Assembly: GCF_005217605.1 (NCBI RefSeq)
Contig: NZ_SZPX01000005.1
Location: forward strand, 1 to 64,000
Direction: 5' to 3'
DNA: 64,000 bases
Source: Sulfurimonas crateris
Lineage (GTDB): Bacteria > Campylobacterota > Campylobacteria > Campylobacterales > Sulfurimonadaceae
Shown piece after piece: positions 1 through 9,484 of this stretch; the stretch's first letter is position 1; every line of letters begins with the position of its first letter. Under the pieces are notes generated by a model. The model was not told where the DNA came from. It searched no databases and worked only from the letters and a program-made list of their open reading frames with translations. Position numbers and translations under genes: made by a program.

Positions 1-83
1 ATTAATGACCATCTAACTATTTCTAGTTATTAAAGTCTATTTACTTGCTTAGTTTTCAATGATCTCAAACTTAGATTGTTTGT

Positions 84-96
84 CCTAAACTTTAGG
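84..96. repeat. short palindrome in the left-end gap
   Basis: The first 197 bases hold no gene I can support. They contain CCTAAA-C-TTTAGG (84-96; with GT/TC flanks, extending it by partial symmetry) and TAACTA/TAGTTA (14-29). Either could be an operator or a weak terminator stem; there is no further evidence. Confidence 0.3.
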
Positions 97-197
97 TCTC
101 TTTGTTTGTGGAGGGGAATTATAGAGAAGTTACGCTTATTTATTTCTTAATTTTTAAGAGAGTTTGTAAAGAAATTTTATTTGAGGTAGAATTGTAT

Positions 198-1238
198 TTA
201 ATTCTCCTCTATCCAGCCTCCGCCGATCAGTTTTTTATCATCATAAAAAACGGCTGCTTGTCCCGTTGCTACTCCAAACACACTCTCCTTTAGAGTAACG
301 TAAGCTTTGTTCTCTTTTACTTTAACATGACAAGGAACAGCTCTGGTTCTATATCTCAATTTTACTGTAGTATCAAACTCTTTTTCATCGGTATAGAGAT
401 TTAAATTGTTCAGCACTACGCTACTGCAGGCCAGATCCTCTTTTTTACCGACAACAATCCGGTTTTTTTCAGCATCTATACTCAAAACATAGTGAGGATC
501 ATGAGCGCCTCTGACCGTAAACCCTTTTCTCTTTCCGATCGTATAGTGCATATAGCCCTTATGCTCGCCGACCACGTTTCCATCCTTATCAAGGACTTCA
601 CCCATTTTATCTACCTCTACATAATCTTTTAACAGATCAGTATATGTAGTATCAACAAAGCATATCTCAGAAGATTCGCCTTGGGATGCGAATGATTCAA
701 GCCCTTCTATCGATGCTGCTAGCTTTTTTATATCACTCTTTTTTCTCTCTCCGAGCGGAAAGAGCAGTCTTGGCAAAATTGTTCTATCTACATAAAACAG
801 AAAATAGCTTTGATCTTTTGTATCATCATCCGCTTCATAGAAATATTTTCCATCCGTTTTTATATAGTGCCCCGTAGCTATATAATCAGCTCCTATCTTG
901 TCCGCAAACTTTACCATCTCGCCAAATTTCAGACTTCTGTTGCATAGTGCGCATGGGTTTGGTGTTTTTCCCTCAGCGTAGGTATCTATAAAAGGTTGAA
1001 AAACCTCTCTGTTAAAAGTATCTTGCAGATCTAGAACATGCAGTTTTATACCGACAAAGTCAGCAGCTTTTTGTGCTCTTGCCTGATTGATCTCATGATA
1101 ACCGGGCTTAGAGTGGAGTTTCATATAAAGCCCCTCGACATCATATCCCTGCTCTTTTAGAAGCAGTGCCGAAACGGTAGAATCAACGCCGCCGCTCATT
1201 CCGACAAGAACTTTTTTTACTAAGTTTTCCTTTTTCAT
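198..1238 (-). CDS. mnmA: tRNA-specific 2-thiouridylase MnmA
   Basis: Makes the 2-thiouridine at wobble position 34 of Lys, Glu and Gln tRNAs, using ATP and a relayed persulfide sulfur in the cytoplasm. Visible motifs are the N-terminal PP-loop GMSGGVDST (about residues 13-21), the first catalytic cysteine in NPCALCN (about 93-99) and the second in SSEICFV. At 346 residues it has normal family length. Its start overlaps the stop of the upstream LOG gene by 4 bases, so the two are probably co-translated. Two of its substrate tRNAs, Lys and Glu, are encoded elsewhere in this window. Identification is firm. Confidence 0.95.
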   Translation of the reverse strand: MKKENLVKKVLVGMSGGVDSTVSALLLKEQGYDVEGLYMKLHSKPGYHEINQARAQKAADFVGIKLHVLDLQDTFNREVFQPFIDTYAEGKTPNPCALCNRSLKFGEMVKFADKIGADYIATGHYIKTDGKYFYEADDDTKDQSYFLFYVDRTILPRLLFPLGERKKSDIKKLAASIEGLESFASQGESSEICFVDTTYTDLLKDYVEVDKMGEVLDKDGNVVGEHKGYMHYTIGKRKGFTVRGAHDPHYVLSIDAEKNRIVVGKKEDLACSSVVLNNLNLYTDEKEFDTTVKLRYRTRAVPCHVKVKENKAYVTLKESVFGVATGQAAVFYDDKKLIGGGWIEEN

Positions 1239-1996
1239 ACTTTAATATCTCTGTCTGCAGAAAACTCTTTTAACATCTTAGAGTATTGTGTATCTTCAAG
1301 CCCTGAATCTCTAAGAAAATTGATCTGCTCGACTATTGAGGCCTGAAGCTCATCAACGACATGCTGCAGATCATCTGTAAGTCTTATCTGCTTAAAATCT
1401 TCCTCGCTAATCATTGCGTTTTTTAAAACTTTTTTTTCAATAAAATCAAGCAGCGGTTTATAATACTCAACTCCGATTACAAAAACCTTTACGCCTGTTA
1501 TCTTTTTGGTCTGGATAAGTGTTAATGCTTCAAACAGCTCATCCAATGTTCCATATCCGCCAGGAAATATCACGTAGCCGATAGAGTATTTAACCAACAT
1601 CACTTTTCTGGAAAAAAAATAGTCAAAGCTCAGATCAGTAGTAGTGTACTTGTTTGGAACCTGCTCAAAAGGAAGGTCAATGTTAAGACCTATAGACTCA
1701 ACATCTTTGTGTTGAAATGCCCCCCTGTTAGCAGCTTCCATAACTCCGGGACCGCCGCCCGTCATTATATTGAAGCCTCTTTCTGCCAACATAGAAGATA
1801 GCTCCTCGGCTTTTTTATAATACTTGTTTTTGCTATCAACCCTTGAGCCTCCAAACATTGTGACTGTCGGTCCAAGCTCCCCTAGCTCATCAAACCCCTT
1901 TACAAAGTCGGCAACGATCTTAAAAACACTCCAGACATCAGCTGATTTAATCTCTTTAATATATTTTTTTGTTAAATCATCTTTTTTTGTACGCAT
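1235..1996 (-). CDS. LOG-family protein (TIGR00730 type)
   Basis: Rossmann-like protein of the LOG (lysine decarboxylase-like, cytokinin riboside 5'-monophosphate phosphoribohydrolase) family. The two diagnostic motifs are present: GGGPGVMEAANRG in the middle and PGGYGTLDELFE further on. In bacteria such proteins usually hydrolyse nucleoside 5'-monophosphates; the physiological role here is unknown. I chose the ATG at 1996; an in-frame GTG two codons upstream (2002) is possible, and neither has a strong ribosome site. The 3' end overlaps mnmA by 4 bases. Confidence 0.85.
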   Translation of the reverse strand: MRTKKDDLTKKYIKEIKSADVWSVFKIVADFVKGFDELGELGPTVTMFGGSRVDSKNKYYKKAEELSSMLAERGFNIMTGGGPGVMEAANRGAFQHKDVESIGLNIDLPFEQVPNKYTTTDLSFDYFFSRKVMLVKYSIGYVIFPGGYGTLDELFEALTLIQTKKITGVKVFVIGVEYYKPLLDFIEKKVLKNAMISEEDFKQIRLTDDLQHVVDELQASIVEQINFLRDSGLEDTQYSKMLKEFSADRDIKV

Positions 1997-2016
1997 ATAC
2001 ACTACTTTCTATTTTT

Positions 2017-2880
2017 CTACGATTTTAATTGATTTAATCTCTCTCTTTTTGTTCCGATCGTAGTGATCTGAACTCCAAAGTTTCCATCTACTATTACCAC
2101 TTCACCCTCAGCTATCACATGATCATCTACCAATATTTCCAGTGGATCATTAGCAAGCTGATTAAGTTCTATAACAGATCCAATATCCATATTTAAAACA
2201 TCTTTTAAGAGCATCTTTTTCTTGCCTATTCTAACTTTGACAGGAAGTTTAACATCCATAATAAGAGATATATTGTTCATCTCTTCACTGTTTAAAGAAA
2301 CTGAGGGCATTGAATTTTGAGAGCTGTTTGAGTCCGATTTTATTTCGCTGTTTGATGGTTTGCTTGTTTTAAATACCGCACTTTGCAAATTTTCATCCAT
2401 AATAAACATAAAAAGAGATTTAAGACTCTCTATATTAAAGTGGTATACAAACATCTTGCTGTAGTTCTCTAAAGAGACCTCTTTGTTCTCTCCGATATAG
2501 TCGATTTTATCAATACTGAAAGAGAGAGCGGGGAGCTCTTTTTGAGCTGAGAGCGTATTTGATATTGCTCCAAATATATTAGAGACTATCTCTTTTGCCG
2601 CATCAAGATCATCTTCGCCTACATCTTCTCGCTCACTTGCCTCTTCGCCCATCATCATATCTGATAACGATGTGACAAGATTTGGTGTAAGCGCAACCAT
2701 CGCAGATGCATCTACATCTCCGCTGACACTTATGTTTAAAAGCACTATAGGAGGGATGATATTAGATATTATACTTAACTCCTGCTCCTCTTTAAGTTCA
2801 AGAGATGGAGCCTGTCCTATCAGTGCCTCTATTGTTGCTACTGTTTCATCTTCAAACAGCTTCATAAAATCACTCATCAT
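2017..2880 (-). CDS. fliY: flagellar motor switch protein FliY
   Basis: Component of the flagellar C-ring (switch complex). The C-terminal ~80 residues form a FliN-like SpoA domain (VKLPVKVRIGKK through VIAEGEVVIVDGNFGVQ). The N-terminal two thirds resemble the CheC/FliY region and contain several acidic helices, and the segment between them (about 170-200) is Ser/Asn-rich linker. The gene overlaps the stop of fliM by 11 bases and begins with ATGATG; the second ATG (2877) has better spacing to the AGGAG. Same order fliM-fliY as recalled for C. jejuni. Confidence 0.9.
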   Translation of the reverse strand: MMSDFMKLFEDETVATIEALIGQAPSLELKEEQELSIISNIIPPIVLLNISVSGDVDASAMVALTPNLVTSLSDMMMGEEASEREDVGEDDLDAAKEIVSNIFGAISNTLSAQKELPALSFSIDKIDYIGENKEVSLENYSKMFVYHFNIESLKSLFMFIMDENLQSAVFKTSKPSNSEIKSDSNSSQNSMPSVSLNSEEMNNISLIMDVKLPVKVRIGKKKMLLKDVLNMDIGSVIELNQLANDPLEILVDDHVIAEGEVVIVDGNFGVQITTIGTKRERLNQLKS

Positions 2881-4009
2881 CTACTCCTCTTTTGCGTTTT
2901 TTATCATACTCATACTCATAATCTTCATCTTCGTTCTCTTCACCGTTAAACATGATCTCTTTAACGCCTGAAATCTTTTCGCGTCTTATAGTTTCAAAGT
3001 TCTCCAGAGCACGCTTGACAGCATCTTTTTCTGTATCTATTATCTCTGTGATCTGTATAGACTTTCTAAACCTTCTAAGACCGATTTTACCTTTAAATCT
3101 GTCTTTGCCGTCAACGCATATCGTAACTATATCATCGGCAGCATTATTTAACCTTACAATATCTCCGCTCTGCAGGTCCAGAACATCTCTAAGAGAGAGC
3201 TCAGCATCGCCCAGCATTGCTTCAATACCGACTTTTGCACCGCCTAGAAGTACATGAAGTTCTGTATTTCTACTCTTTTTTGTACTTGTTTCATTAAGCA
3301 TTAGATCTCTGCTGGCAAGTTTTGGCAAAACAGGCTCCAGCGCAATAACCGGATAACAGATATTCATCATACCTGAACTCTGTCCTATAATAATCTCCAT
3401 TACGACCATAACTACTATCTCGTTTTGGGCAACGATCTGCACAACATTAGGGCTAGACTCTTTTGACTCTATATTTGGAAAGATATCCATAACAGGTCCC
3501 CAAGCCTCTTTTAGAGTTGCCATCATAACTCTTAAAATAGTCTCAAAAAGGCTTAGTTCTATATCAGAAAACTCTCTGCTTGCATCAAATGGCTCACCTT
3601 TTCCGCCCAAAAGACGATCAAGCATAGGAAAAGCTATAGATGGATTTATCTCAATAACCCCGCTGCCCTCTAACGGCTTCATTGAAAAAACGTTAAAGCT
3701 GGTAGGGTTAGGCAGTGACATTAAAAATTCGCCATACGTCATCTGGTCAACCGAGTGAAGCTGTATCTCAACAATTGAACGCATAATAGATGATATCTGA
3801 GAGGCTAGAGACCTAGCCATCTTGTCATGTATCCCACGAAATGCGCGAAGCTGCTCTTTTGAGACCCTGTTTGGTCTCTTAAAGTCATAAAGGGTTACCT
3901 GTCTTTGTGAGACTAAGGTGTCTTCACTTCCATCAAGTACATCATCTCCCTCATCATCTACAACATCGAGTAACGCATCTATCTCTTCTTGTGAAAGTAT
4001 ATCTGCCAT
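2870..4009 (-). CDS. fliM: flagellar motor switch protein FliM
   Basis: Middle C-ring protein that binds CheY-P and FliG. The N-terminal CheY-binding segment reads LSQEEIDALLDV (residues 4-15), a classic FliM signature, followed by the FliM core with YDFKRPNR near 41-48 and a C-terminal SpoA domain. At 379 residues it is slightly longer than average because of an acidic, Tyr/Lys-rich tail (about 350-379). It follows fliA by one base and precedes fliY with overlap, so the switch genes are in the same operon as the flagellar sigma factor. Confidence 0.95.
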   Translation of the reverse strand: MADILSQEEIDALLDVVDDEGDDVLDGSEDTLVSQRQVTLYDFKRPNRVSKEQLRAFRGIHDKMARSLASQISSIMRSIVEIQLHSVDQMTYGEFLMSLPNPTSFNVFSMKPLEGSGVIEINPSIAFPMLDRLLGGKGEPFDASREFSDIELSLFETILRVMMATLKEAWGPVMDIFPNIESKESSPNVVQIVAQNEIVVMVVMEIIIGQSSGMMNICYPVIALEPVLPKLASRDLMLNETSTKKSRNTELHVLLGGAKVGIEAMLGDAELSLRDVLDLQSGDIVRLNNAADDIVTICVDGKDRFKGKIGLRRFRKSIQITEIIDTEKDAVKRALENFETIRREKISGVKEIMFNGEENEDEDYEYEYDKKRKRGVDDE

Positions 4010-4010
4010 C

Positions 4011-4694
4011 TTAAGCTCCTACACTCTCTTTGATTTTATGTATAACCGACTTATGTATCTGAGAGATTCTAGACTCGGTAATATCCAAAATCTCGCTTAT
4101 CTCTTTAAGAGTCAGCTCTTCAAAATAGTAAAACTGTATTATCAACTGCTCTCTTTGGCTGTACTGGCTAAGAACAGTTTTAATACTGTTTATAAGCTCC
4201 TCTTTTTCTATATTAGCGATAGATGAACCTTCGTCTCCAACTTGCAGTTGATCCTGAAGAGGCATAACCGTGTAGATTGTAGAGGCGATTCTCGCTTCAT
4301 GTATCTTCTCGACGCTCTCATCTAATATCTCTGCAAGCTCTTCATCTGTAGGCTCTTCATCCTTCTCTACTCTATACTCTTCTATTGCGTAGTCTATCGC
4401 TTTTACAAGTTTTCTGCTCGCACGGCTAAGTACGTCAAGACTTCTTAAATAGTCAAGCATAGCGCCATAAACTCTCTTTTTGGCATATCCCCAAAACGAG
4501 TCGTTTAAGCTCTCATCATACCTACGTGCCAGTTTGATAAGCTCTTCCGTGCCGATAGCAGAGAGATCCATATAATCAATAGAACTTGGAAGTCTCTCTT
4601 TAAGCCTAAATGCCATCGCTTTAACTGCCGGTAGATACTGGATAGCCAGCTCATCTTCTTTATGTTTTAAATCTTGTGTGTATGCCGAAATCAT
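4011..4694 (-). CDS. fliA: RNA polymerase sigma factor FliA (sigma-28)
   Basis: Sigma-28 for late flagellar genes. Region 2 is visible around YMDLSAIGTEELIKLARRYD (about 41-60) and RVYGAMLDYLR, region 3 around residues 105-140, and region 4 with the helix-turn-helix near LTLKEISEILDITESRISQIH. Length 227 is typical. The start overlaps the stop of the upstream membrane protein by 4 bases. It sits inside the flhF-flhG-fliM-fliY run, the arrangement recalled for Campylobacter. No anti-sigma FlgM gene lies in this window. Confidence 0.95.
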   Translation of the reverse strand: MISAYTQDLKHKEDELAIQYLPAVKAMAFRLKERLPSSIDYMDLSAIGTEELIKLARRYDESLNDSFWGYAKKRVYGAMLDYLRSLDVLSRASRKLVKAIDYAIEEYRVEKDEEPTDEELAEILDESVEKIHEARIASTIYTVMPLQDQLQVGDEGSSIANIEKEELINSIKTVLSQYSQREQLIIQFYYFEELTLKEISEILDITESRISQIHKSVIHKIKESVGA

Positions 4695-5023
4695 GATCTC
4701 TTCTCACTATCTTGGCTGTTTGTGCTGACCGCTATATCAGTTATCTTTATAGCCGAGTCTATGATTTTTTCTCTCTTGTTTATCTCATTGGCAAAGATGT
4801 CAAGCCTCTTCTCATGCGACTCTTTTGGAAAGAAGTACAACTTTCCGACTGAAGTTCTGTAATATAGTGAGACTATTATATGTGAAAATAGATAAAAAAA
4901 TGTAGTTATTAAAAATGTATATACTAAGAGGCCCTCTGCGTCAAATGATTTCAATACACCAAATACTATTCCCATAAAAAAGCCCTGAATAGTAAAAAAG
5001 TATATAAAATTCTCACCCAACAT
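4691..5023 (-). CDS. small membrane protein in the flagellar operon
   Basis: A 110-residue protein with two hydrophobic segments (about 5-25 and 33-52) followed by a short soluble tail containing KLYFFPKESHEKRLDIFANE. I do not recognise a named domain. It lies between flhG and fliA with a 4-base overlap to fliA, the same slot as an unnamed integral membrane protein in the C. jejuni flagellar block (Cj0062c as I recall). Operon position suggests a link to flagellar placement or sigma-factor control; this is inference only. Confidence 0.7.
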   Translation of the reverse strand: MLGENFIYFFTIQGFFMGIVFGVLKSFDAEGLLVYTFLITTFFYLFSHIIVSLYYRTSVGKLYFFPKESHEKRLDIFANEINKREKIIDSAIKITDIAVSTNSQDSEKRS

Positions 5024-5045
5024 ATAAAAAAGCCTTGAATTAAAT

Positions 5046-5921
5046 TTAAAAGTGCTTGACTAATCGCTTGAAAAGCCCTGACAGTCCGCTTTCGCTAGGC
5101 ATAACAAGCACATCGCGTTCCAAATTTTTATTAATCGCATTGGCAATAGATAAGATATCTTTATGCACTATCGAGCCTGGATGCATTACACTAAAAAGAG
5201 CTCTCTGCTTCACTGAGGAGGATACCTTGATATCGCTGTTTATTTTACCCAAGAGTTTTATGTTTAGCTTCTCCCCGATATTTGCCAATGCTACTTTTTT
5301 TATCTTTTCATAAACGGCTATGGCCTCTTTTTCGCTCTTTACCTGATTCATGATAAGATTTATATCATCTCTGAAAGTTGCTATTGTCTTAATGGTCGCG
5401 TATGCATCTGTTATTGCAGCAGGGTCCGGGACTGTAACGACTATAACGTCATCCGCCGCGTCAATGAACATTTTTATATGATCCCCGATCCCTGCACCGG
5501 TGTCTATTATCATAACATCAAGCTTGTCGAGAATCTCAGCTTCGCTCATAAACCTCTCAAAAAGAGCCTTGTCGGAATACTTTAGTATCTCATCTCCGCT
5601 CTCACCGGGGATCAGTATAAGATTTCTCGTAATAGGGATCAATATGTCAGAGACACTTGCTTCTCCCTTTAAAACATGCAGAATATTTTTCTTGATCTTT
5701 ACGTTAAACATAACATCAAGATTTGCAAGACCTATATCTGCATCGAAGATACCGACATTAAGACCATTTTGAGAAAGTACATAGGCAAGATTCGAGCTTA
5801 TCGTACTTTTTCCAACACCGCCTTTACCGCTGGTAACTGCAATAAAGCGCGTTTTTTTAGACTTTTTAGCAGCCGTTGAAGAGACAAGCTCTTCTAGCTT
5901 TTGAGCTTGATGTCCAATCAT
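5046..5921 (-). CDS. flhG: flagellum number regulator FlhG (MinD/ParA-like ATPase)
   Basis: Deviant Walker-A ATPase that limits flagellar number and, in Campylobacter, also influences division-site placement. The signature TSGKGGVGKST lies near residues 30-40, followed by DADIGLANLD and a MIDTGAG Walker-B-like segment. A basic amphipathic C-terminal stretch (LFKRLVKHF) is consistent with membrane association. Length 291 is typical. It overlaps flhF by 4 bases (ATGA), as expected for a functional pair. Confidence 0.93.
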   Translation of the reverse strand: MIGHQAQKLEELVSSTAAKKSKKTRFIAVTSGKGGVGKSTISSNLAYVLSQNGLNVGIFDADIGLANLDVMFNVKIKKNILHVLKGEASVSDILIPITRNLILIPGESGDEILKYSDKALFERFMSEAEILDKLDVMIIDTGAGIGDHIKMFIDAADDVIVVTVPDPAAITDAYATIKTIATFRDDINLIMNQVKSEKEAIAVYEKIKKVALANIGEKLNIKLLGKINSDIKVSSSVKQRALFSVMHPGSIVHKDILSIANAINKNLERDVLVMPSESGLSGLFKRLVKHF

Positions 5922-7192
5922 GCTTTGCTCCTGTTAAAGCCGTTTAATAAACACTCAACCAAGAAGTCGCTGCTTGCACAGACCAGATCTTCTGGAACTT
6001 CCTGTCCGACTGAGAAGTAGCTGATCGGCTTTTTGGTCTCATACGCTAAAGAGAATATATTTCCAAAACCTCTAGTCTCATCGAGCTTTGTAAACATTAG
6101 AGTGTCGATATTGAGGCTAGAGAAATTCTCATATGTAGCTTTTAGATCTTCATATTTTATGGAACTAGGCATTACCAAAACGACATCTATGTTGTACTTT
6201 ATGTCGTTGCCGTCAAGACACTCATAAATTTTTTCTATTTTTGTTCTGTCATAAGGGCTTGAACCCATAGTATCGATAAGTATATAGTCACAATATCTAA
6301 GAGAGTCAAGCGCACTTGCAAAGTCTATCGGATCAACTACAGTCTCAATGCCAAGTTTCATCATTCTGGCATACTGCATCAGCTGCTCAACCGCACCTAT
6401 GCGGTATGTGTCAAGCACGACCAAGCCTACTTTGTACTTTTTTTGCATCAGGTAGGAGTATCTGGCAGCCAGTTTTGCCACCGATGTAGTCTTGCCCACT
6501 CCCGTAGGTCCCACAAGCATAATGACTTTTTTGTTTCCTATGGATGGAGCACTCTCAAGTCTGATAGGCACCATTTTTCTAAGAAGTGTCTGAAAATATC
6601 TTTTTATAGTTGCAGAGTTTTCTCTCATTCTAAAAGGCATATGCTCCAGCGTCATTCTCATAATGCCGTCAAGATGCTCTCTGTTCATACCGCTTTGGGA
6701 AGCAAGACGATATATCTCAGCAAACTCCGAGGGAATATGACTCTCAAGGTTAGGCGCTTTCTCATCCCAGAACATATTTTGAATCACTTTTACTTTATCG
6801 CCGAGCTTTGCGATCTCAGATTTTATCTCTTTTAACTCTTTTGGTTCAAAAAGCATCTGAGATTTACTCTCCTGATGCTCATACATCGGCTCTTTTACAT
6901 CTGCTATCTTGGATATCTGCTTTGCCGCATAGGAGATGTCGTAGAGGACATCGGCACTTTTTTGGGTAAGAGGTCTCTCATCCTTTGGCGAAGATTTTGT
7001 TTTTTGATATGTGTTATGCGACGCAGAATCACCCTCGATCCCCATCACTATCTCATAAATAGGCTCACGTCCGAGTGATTTTTTCTGAATCTCTTTTGTG
7101 TCTATGTGAAGCATTTGACTATAGTTGACATCCATCTTAGCTTTTTTAAGTGCCTCCGATGGTGTTCTTCCGGTAAAAGTTAAAATCTTCAT
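5918..7192 (-). CDS. flhF: flagellar biosynthesis GTPase FlhF
   Basis: SRP-family GTPase that sets the polar site for flagellar assembly. The B domain occupies roughly 1-130 (variable, charged) and the N/G domains the rest. G1 is VGPTGVGKTTSVAKLAARY (about 227-245); further GTPase motifs are DTYRIGAVEQL and IDTMGSS, and TKLDE is the G4-type motif. Length 424 fits. Start overlaps folK's stop by 4 bases and its end overlaps flhG by 4, so folK-flhF-flhG are translationally coupled. Confidence 0.95.
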   Translation of the reverse strand: MKILTFTGRTPSEALKKAKMDVNYSQMLHIDTKEIQKKSLGREPIYEIVMGIEGDSASHNTYQKTKSSPKDERPLTQKSADVLYDISYAAKQISKIADVKEPMYEHQESKSQMLFEPKELKEIKSEIAKLGDKVKVIQNMFWDEKAPNLESHIPSEFAEIYRLASQSGMNREHLDGIMRMTLEHMPFRMRENSATIKRYFQTLLRKMVPIRLESAPSIGNKKVIMLVGPTGVGKTTSVAKLAARYSYLMQKKYKVGLVVLDTYRIGAVEQLMQYARMMKLGIETVVDPIDFASALDSLRYCDYILIDTMGSSPYDRTKIEKIYECLDGNDIKYNIDVVLVMPSSIKYEDLKATYENFSSLNIDTLMFTKLDETRGFGNIFSLAYETKKPISYFSVGQEVPEDLVCASSDFLVECLLNGFNRSKA

Positions 7193-7677
7193 CTCTGTAT
7201 ATCCATTAATGGTATCAACACGCTCTCTCTTTCAAACCACTTGACATGCGGAATTTGAAGTTTGTGTGTTTTAACTACTCTATTATCAAAAAAAATTATA
7301 TCCAAATCTAGAGTCCTTGGAGCATTTGCAAAGCTTCTTTTGCGTGCAAACTTCTTCTCGAGCCTCATCAGATAGTCTAAAAAAAGCTTAGGCTGCATGC
7401 TTGTCTTTAAAAGTGCCACGGAGTTAAAAAAATCATCCTGATCAGCAAACCCGAAAGGAGGGTTCTTTAATATCAGCGAAGTTCGCAGAAGAGTGACTCT
7501 TTTATCTTTTTTTAAAAAGATATAAAGATGTTCCAGCCTTCTTTTTACATCGCCTATGTTTCCGCCTACACCGACGGTTGCCAGATACCTGTGTGGGGTT
7601 TTTTTACTACCTGCATAACAGCGGCGTAAATTTTTGAAGGTCTCTAACTCCTCGTTCAATCTACGCTTTATATACAT
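7189..7677 (-). CDS. folK: HPPK, folate pyrophosphokinase FolK
   Basis: 2-amino-4-hydroxy-6-hydroxymethyldihydropteridine diphosphokinase, transferring pyrophosphate from ATP to the pterin in folate synthesis. Motifs seen: VGVGGNIGD near residue 36, the pterin loop FFNSVALL, and the catalytic APRTLDLDIIFFD near 120. There is an N-terminal extension of about 30 residues compared with E. coli FolK. It lies 4 bases after aroQ and overlaps flhF, the same aroQ-folK-flhF order as recalled in C. jejuni. Another folate gene, folB, is at 27040. Confidence 0.9.
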   Translation of the reverse strand: MYIKRRLNEELETFKNLRRCYAGSKKTPHRYLATVGVGGNIGDVKRRLEHLYIFLKKDKRVTLLRTSLILKNPPFGFADQDDFFNSVALLKTSMQPKLFLDYLMRLEKKFARKRSFANAPRTLDLDIIFFDNRVVKTHKLQIPHVKWFERESVLIPLMDIQR

Positions 7678-7681
7678 AAAA

Positions 7682-8170
7682 TCAGTTTTCCTGCGCTGCC
7701 TGAGACTGTTGTTTTTGCATCTCTTGAACTGCTTTTATCTCGTTCATTATCTGCACCATGCCGACCATTGCCAGATGGTACCCGAACGGACCGAATCCAA
7801 CGATCGAAGATGAGCATACTGCTGCTATCATATTCTGCTTTCTAAACTCTTCACGGCGATGAACGTTACTGATGTGAACCTCAATAGTAGGAAGACTTAC
7901 AGCCGAAATAGCGTCGCGGATAGCTATAGATGTGTGTGTATATGCCGCAGGATTGATAATTATACCGTCTGCATCTCCATAACACTCTTGAATTTTATCA
8001 ACGATCTCACCCTCTAGATTGCTTTGAAAAAACTCTATATCCAACCCGCTTTGGCTTGCAAAATCTTTCATCTGAGCATGTATCTGCTCTAATTTCATTG
8101 ACCCGTAAATCTGCTGCTCTCTGACACCGAGCATATTTAAGTTTGGTCCTTGAATAACTACTATCTTCAT
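7682..8170 (-). CDS. aroQ: type II 3-dehydroquinate dehydratase
   Basis: Shikimate-pathway enzyme converting 3-dehydroquinate to 3-dehydroshikimate. The N-terminus [19 protein letters not shown] carries the conserved Asn, Arg and catalytic Tyr; [11 protein letters not shown] and [14 protein letters not shown] carry the remaining type II motifs. At 162 residues it is a little longer than average owing to a Gln/Ala-rich tail. It is the first gene of the minus-strand flagellar/folate run and is divergent from the plus-strand amidohydrolase, with both promoters expected in the 93-base gap. Confidence 0.95.
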   Translation of the reverse strand: MKIVVIQGPNLNMLGVREQQIYGSMKLEQIHAQMKDFASQSGLDIEFFQSNLEGEIVDKIQECYGDADGIIINPAAYTHTSIAIRDAISAVSLPTIEVHISNVHRREEFRKQNMIAAVCSSSIVGFGPFGYHLAMVGMVQIMNEIKAVQEMQKQQSQAAQEN

Positions 8171-8263
8171 CTTCTGCCTTTTTATTAATAATTACGATTT
8201 TTAAGGAGTTATTCTATCTAAATTAAGCATAATCTATTTTAAATTCAGACAAAAAGACAAAAT

Positions 8264-9484
8264 ATGCAGATAATAACTCCCGATTATATATTAACGCCTG
8301 ATATGCTACTTTGTGGCATGTCAGTGGCATTTGACAAAACTATTAAAAAGATAGCTCCGCTTGAAGAGCTGAAAAAAGAGTTTGGCGGTGCGGACGTAAT
8401 AGAGCTTAAAAAGAACTCGCTTTTGATGCCCGGACTTATAAATGCGCATGTTCATATAGAGTTTAGCGCGAACAAAACTCAGCTCTCCTACGGTGATTTT
8501 ATTCCCTGGCTCTACAGCGTTATTGAGAATAGAGATGAGCTTATAAACGGCTGTGATGATACCTGCATGGCAAAAGCCGTCAACTCTATGCTTGAGTCGG
8601 GGATCACGACTTTTGGAGCAATTAGCTCGCATGGAATGGATCTGAATGTCTGCGCCAAAGCTCCTCAAAATGTTGTTTTTTTCAATGAACTTATCGGCTC
8701 GCAGGCAACAATGGCTGACGCTCTTTTTACAGACTTCTTGGCGCGTCTGGATGCTTCAAAAAGTGTAAAAAGAGATGGTTTTTACCCTGCAATTGCAATC
8801 CACTCGCCCTACTCCGTTCACCCTATTTTGATCAAAAAAGCACTCCGTATCGTAAGAGATGAGAAGCTTAAACTCACCGCACACTTTATGGAGAGCAGTG
8901 CTGAGAGAGATTGGCTTGACAAGAGCGATGGAGATTTTAAAGATTTTTTTGAAAACCTGCTAAAACAGAGCTCTTCTATCAGTGATCCAAGCGAATTTCT
9001 GGAGCATTTTAGCGGATATGAAACGCTTCTAACACATGTCGTAAAAGCAAACGATGATGAGCTTAAAACTCTATCTTCAAACAGACATACCGTTATACAC
9101 TGCCCTATTTCAAACAGACTTCTGGGCAACGGTGTGCTTGATGTTAAAAGACTCCAAGATCATAATATCAGATGGATATGCGCAACAGACGGACTTAGCT
9201 CAAACTATAAACTTGACCTCTTTGAGGAGATGAAGTGCGCTCTGTTCATGCACTCAAATATGCCGCTTTTAGAGCTGGCAAAAAACCTGATAAGAAGTGT
9301 GACAAAAGATGCGGCAAATGCCCTTGGAATAAACAGCGGCGAGATAGCAGAGGGTAAAAATGCAGATATGATCGTGCTAGCTCTAGATAATGAGCCTAAC
9401 GATGAGTTAGCAGTTCATTTAATACTTCATAGATATAATATCTCAAAAGTTTACATTAACGGAAAGCTAGAAAAAGGTATCTGA
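8264..9484 (+). CDS. amidohydrolase, probable 6-aminodeoxyfutalosine deaminase
   Basis: Metal-dependent hydrolase of the amidohydrolase/chlorohydrolase superfamily. Metal ligands are seen in NAHVHIEFS (HxH), the middle histidine in LTAHFMES, HCPISN and the catalytic Asp in CATDGLSSN. In Campylobacterota the orthologue next to aroQ and sppA is thought to deaminate 6-aminodeoxyfutalosine in the futalosine route to menaquinone (established biochemically for a Nitratiruptor family member, as I recall). A generic S-adenosylhomocysteine/guanine deaminase is the alternative. Stop and the sppA start overlap (TGATG). Confidence 0.82.
   Translation: MQIITPDYILTPDMLLCGMSVAFDKTIKKIAPLEELKKEFGGADVIELKKNSLLMPGLINAHVHIEFSANKTQLSYGDFIPWLYSVIENRDELINGCDDTCMAKAVNSMLESGITTFGAISSHGMDLNVCAKAPQNVVFFNELIGSQATMADALFTDFLARLDASKSVKRDGFYPAIAIHSPYSVHPILIKKALRIVRDEKLKLTAHFMESSAERDWLDKSDGDFKDFFENLLKQSSSISDPSEFLEHFSGYETLLTHVVKANDDELKTLSSNRHTVIHCPISNRLLGNGVLDVKRLQDHNIRWICATDGLSSNYKLDLFEEMKCALFMHSNMPLLELAKNLIRSVTKDAANALGINSGEIAEGKNADMIVLALDNEPNDELAVHLILHRYNISKVYINGKLEKGI

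Noticed and set aside
102-293. 63-residue plus-strand frame at the left end
   Set aside because: It runs into the 3' end of mnmA on the other strand and has no recognisable domain or conserved start context.
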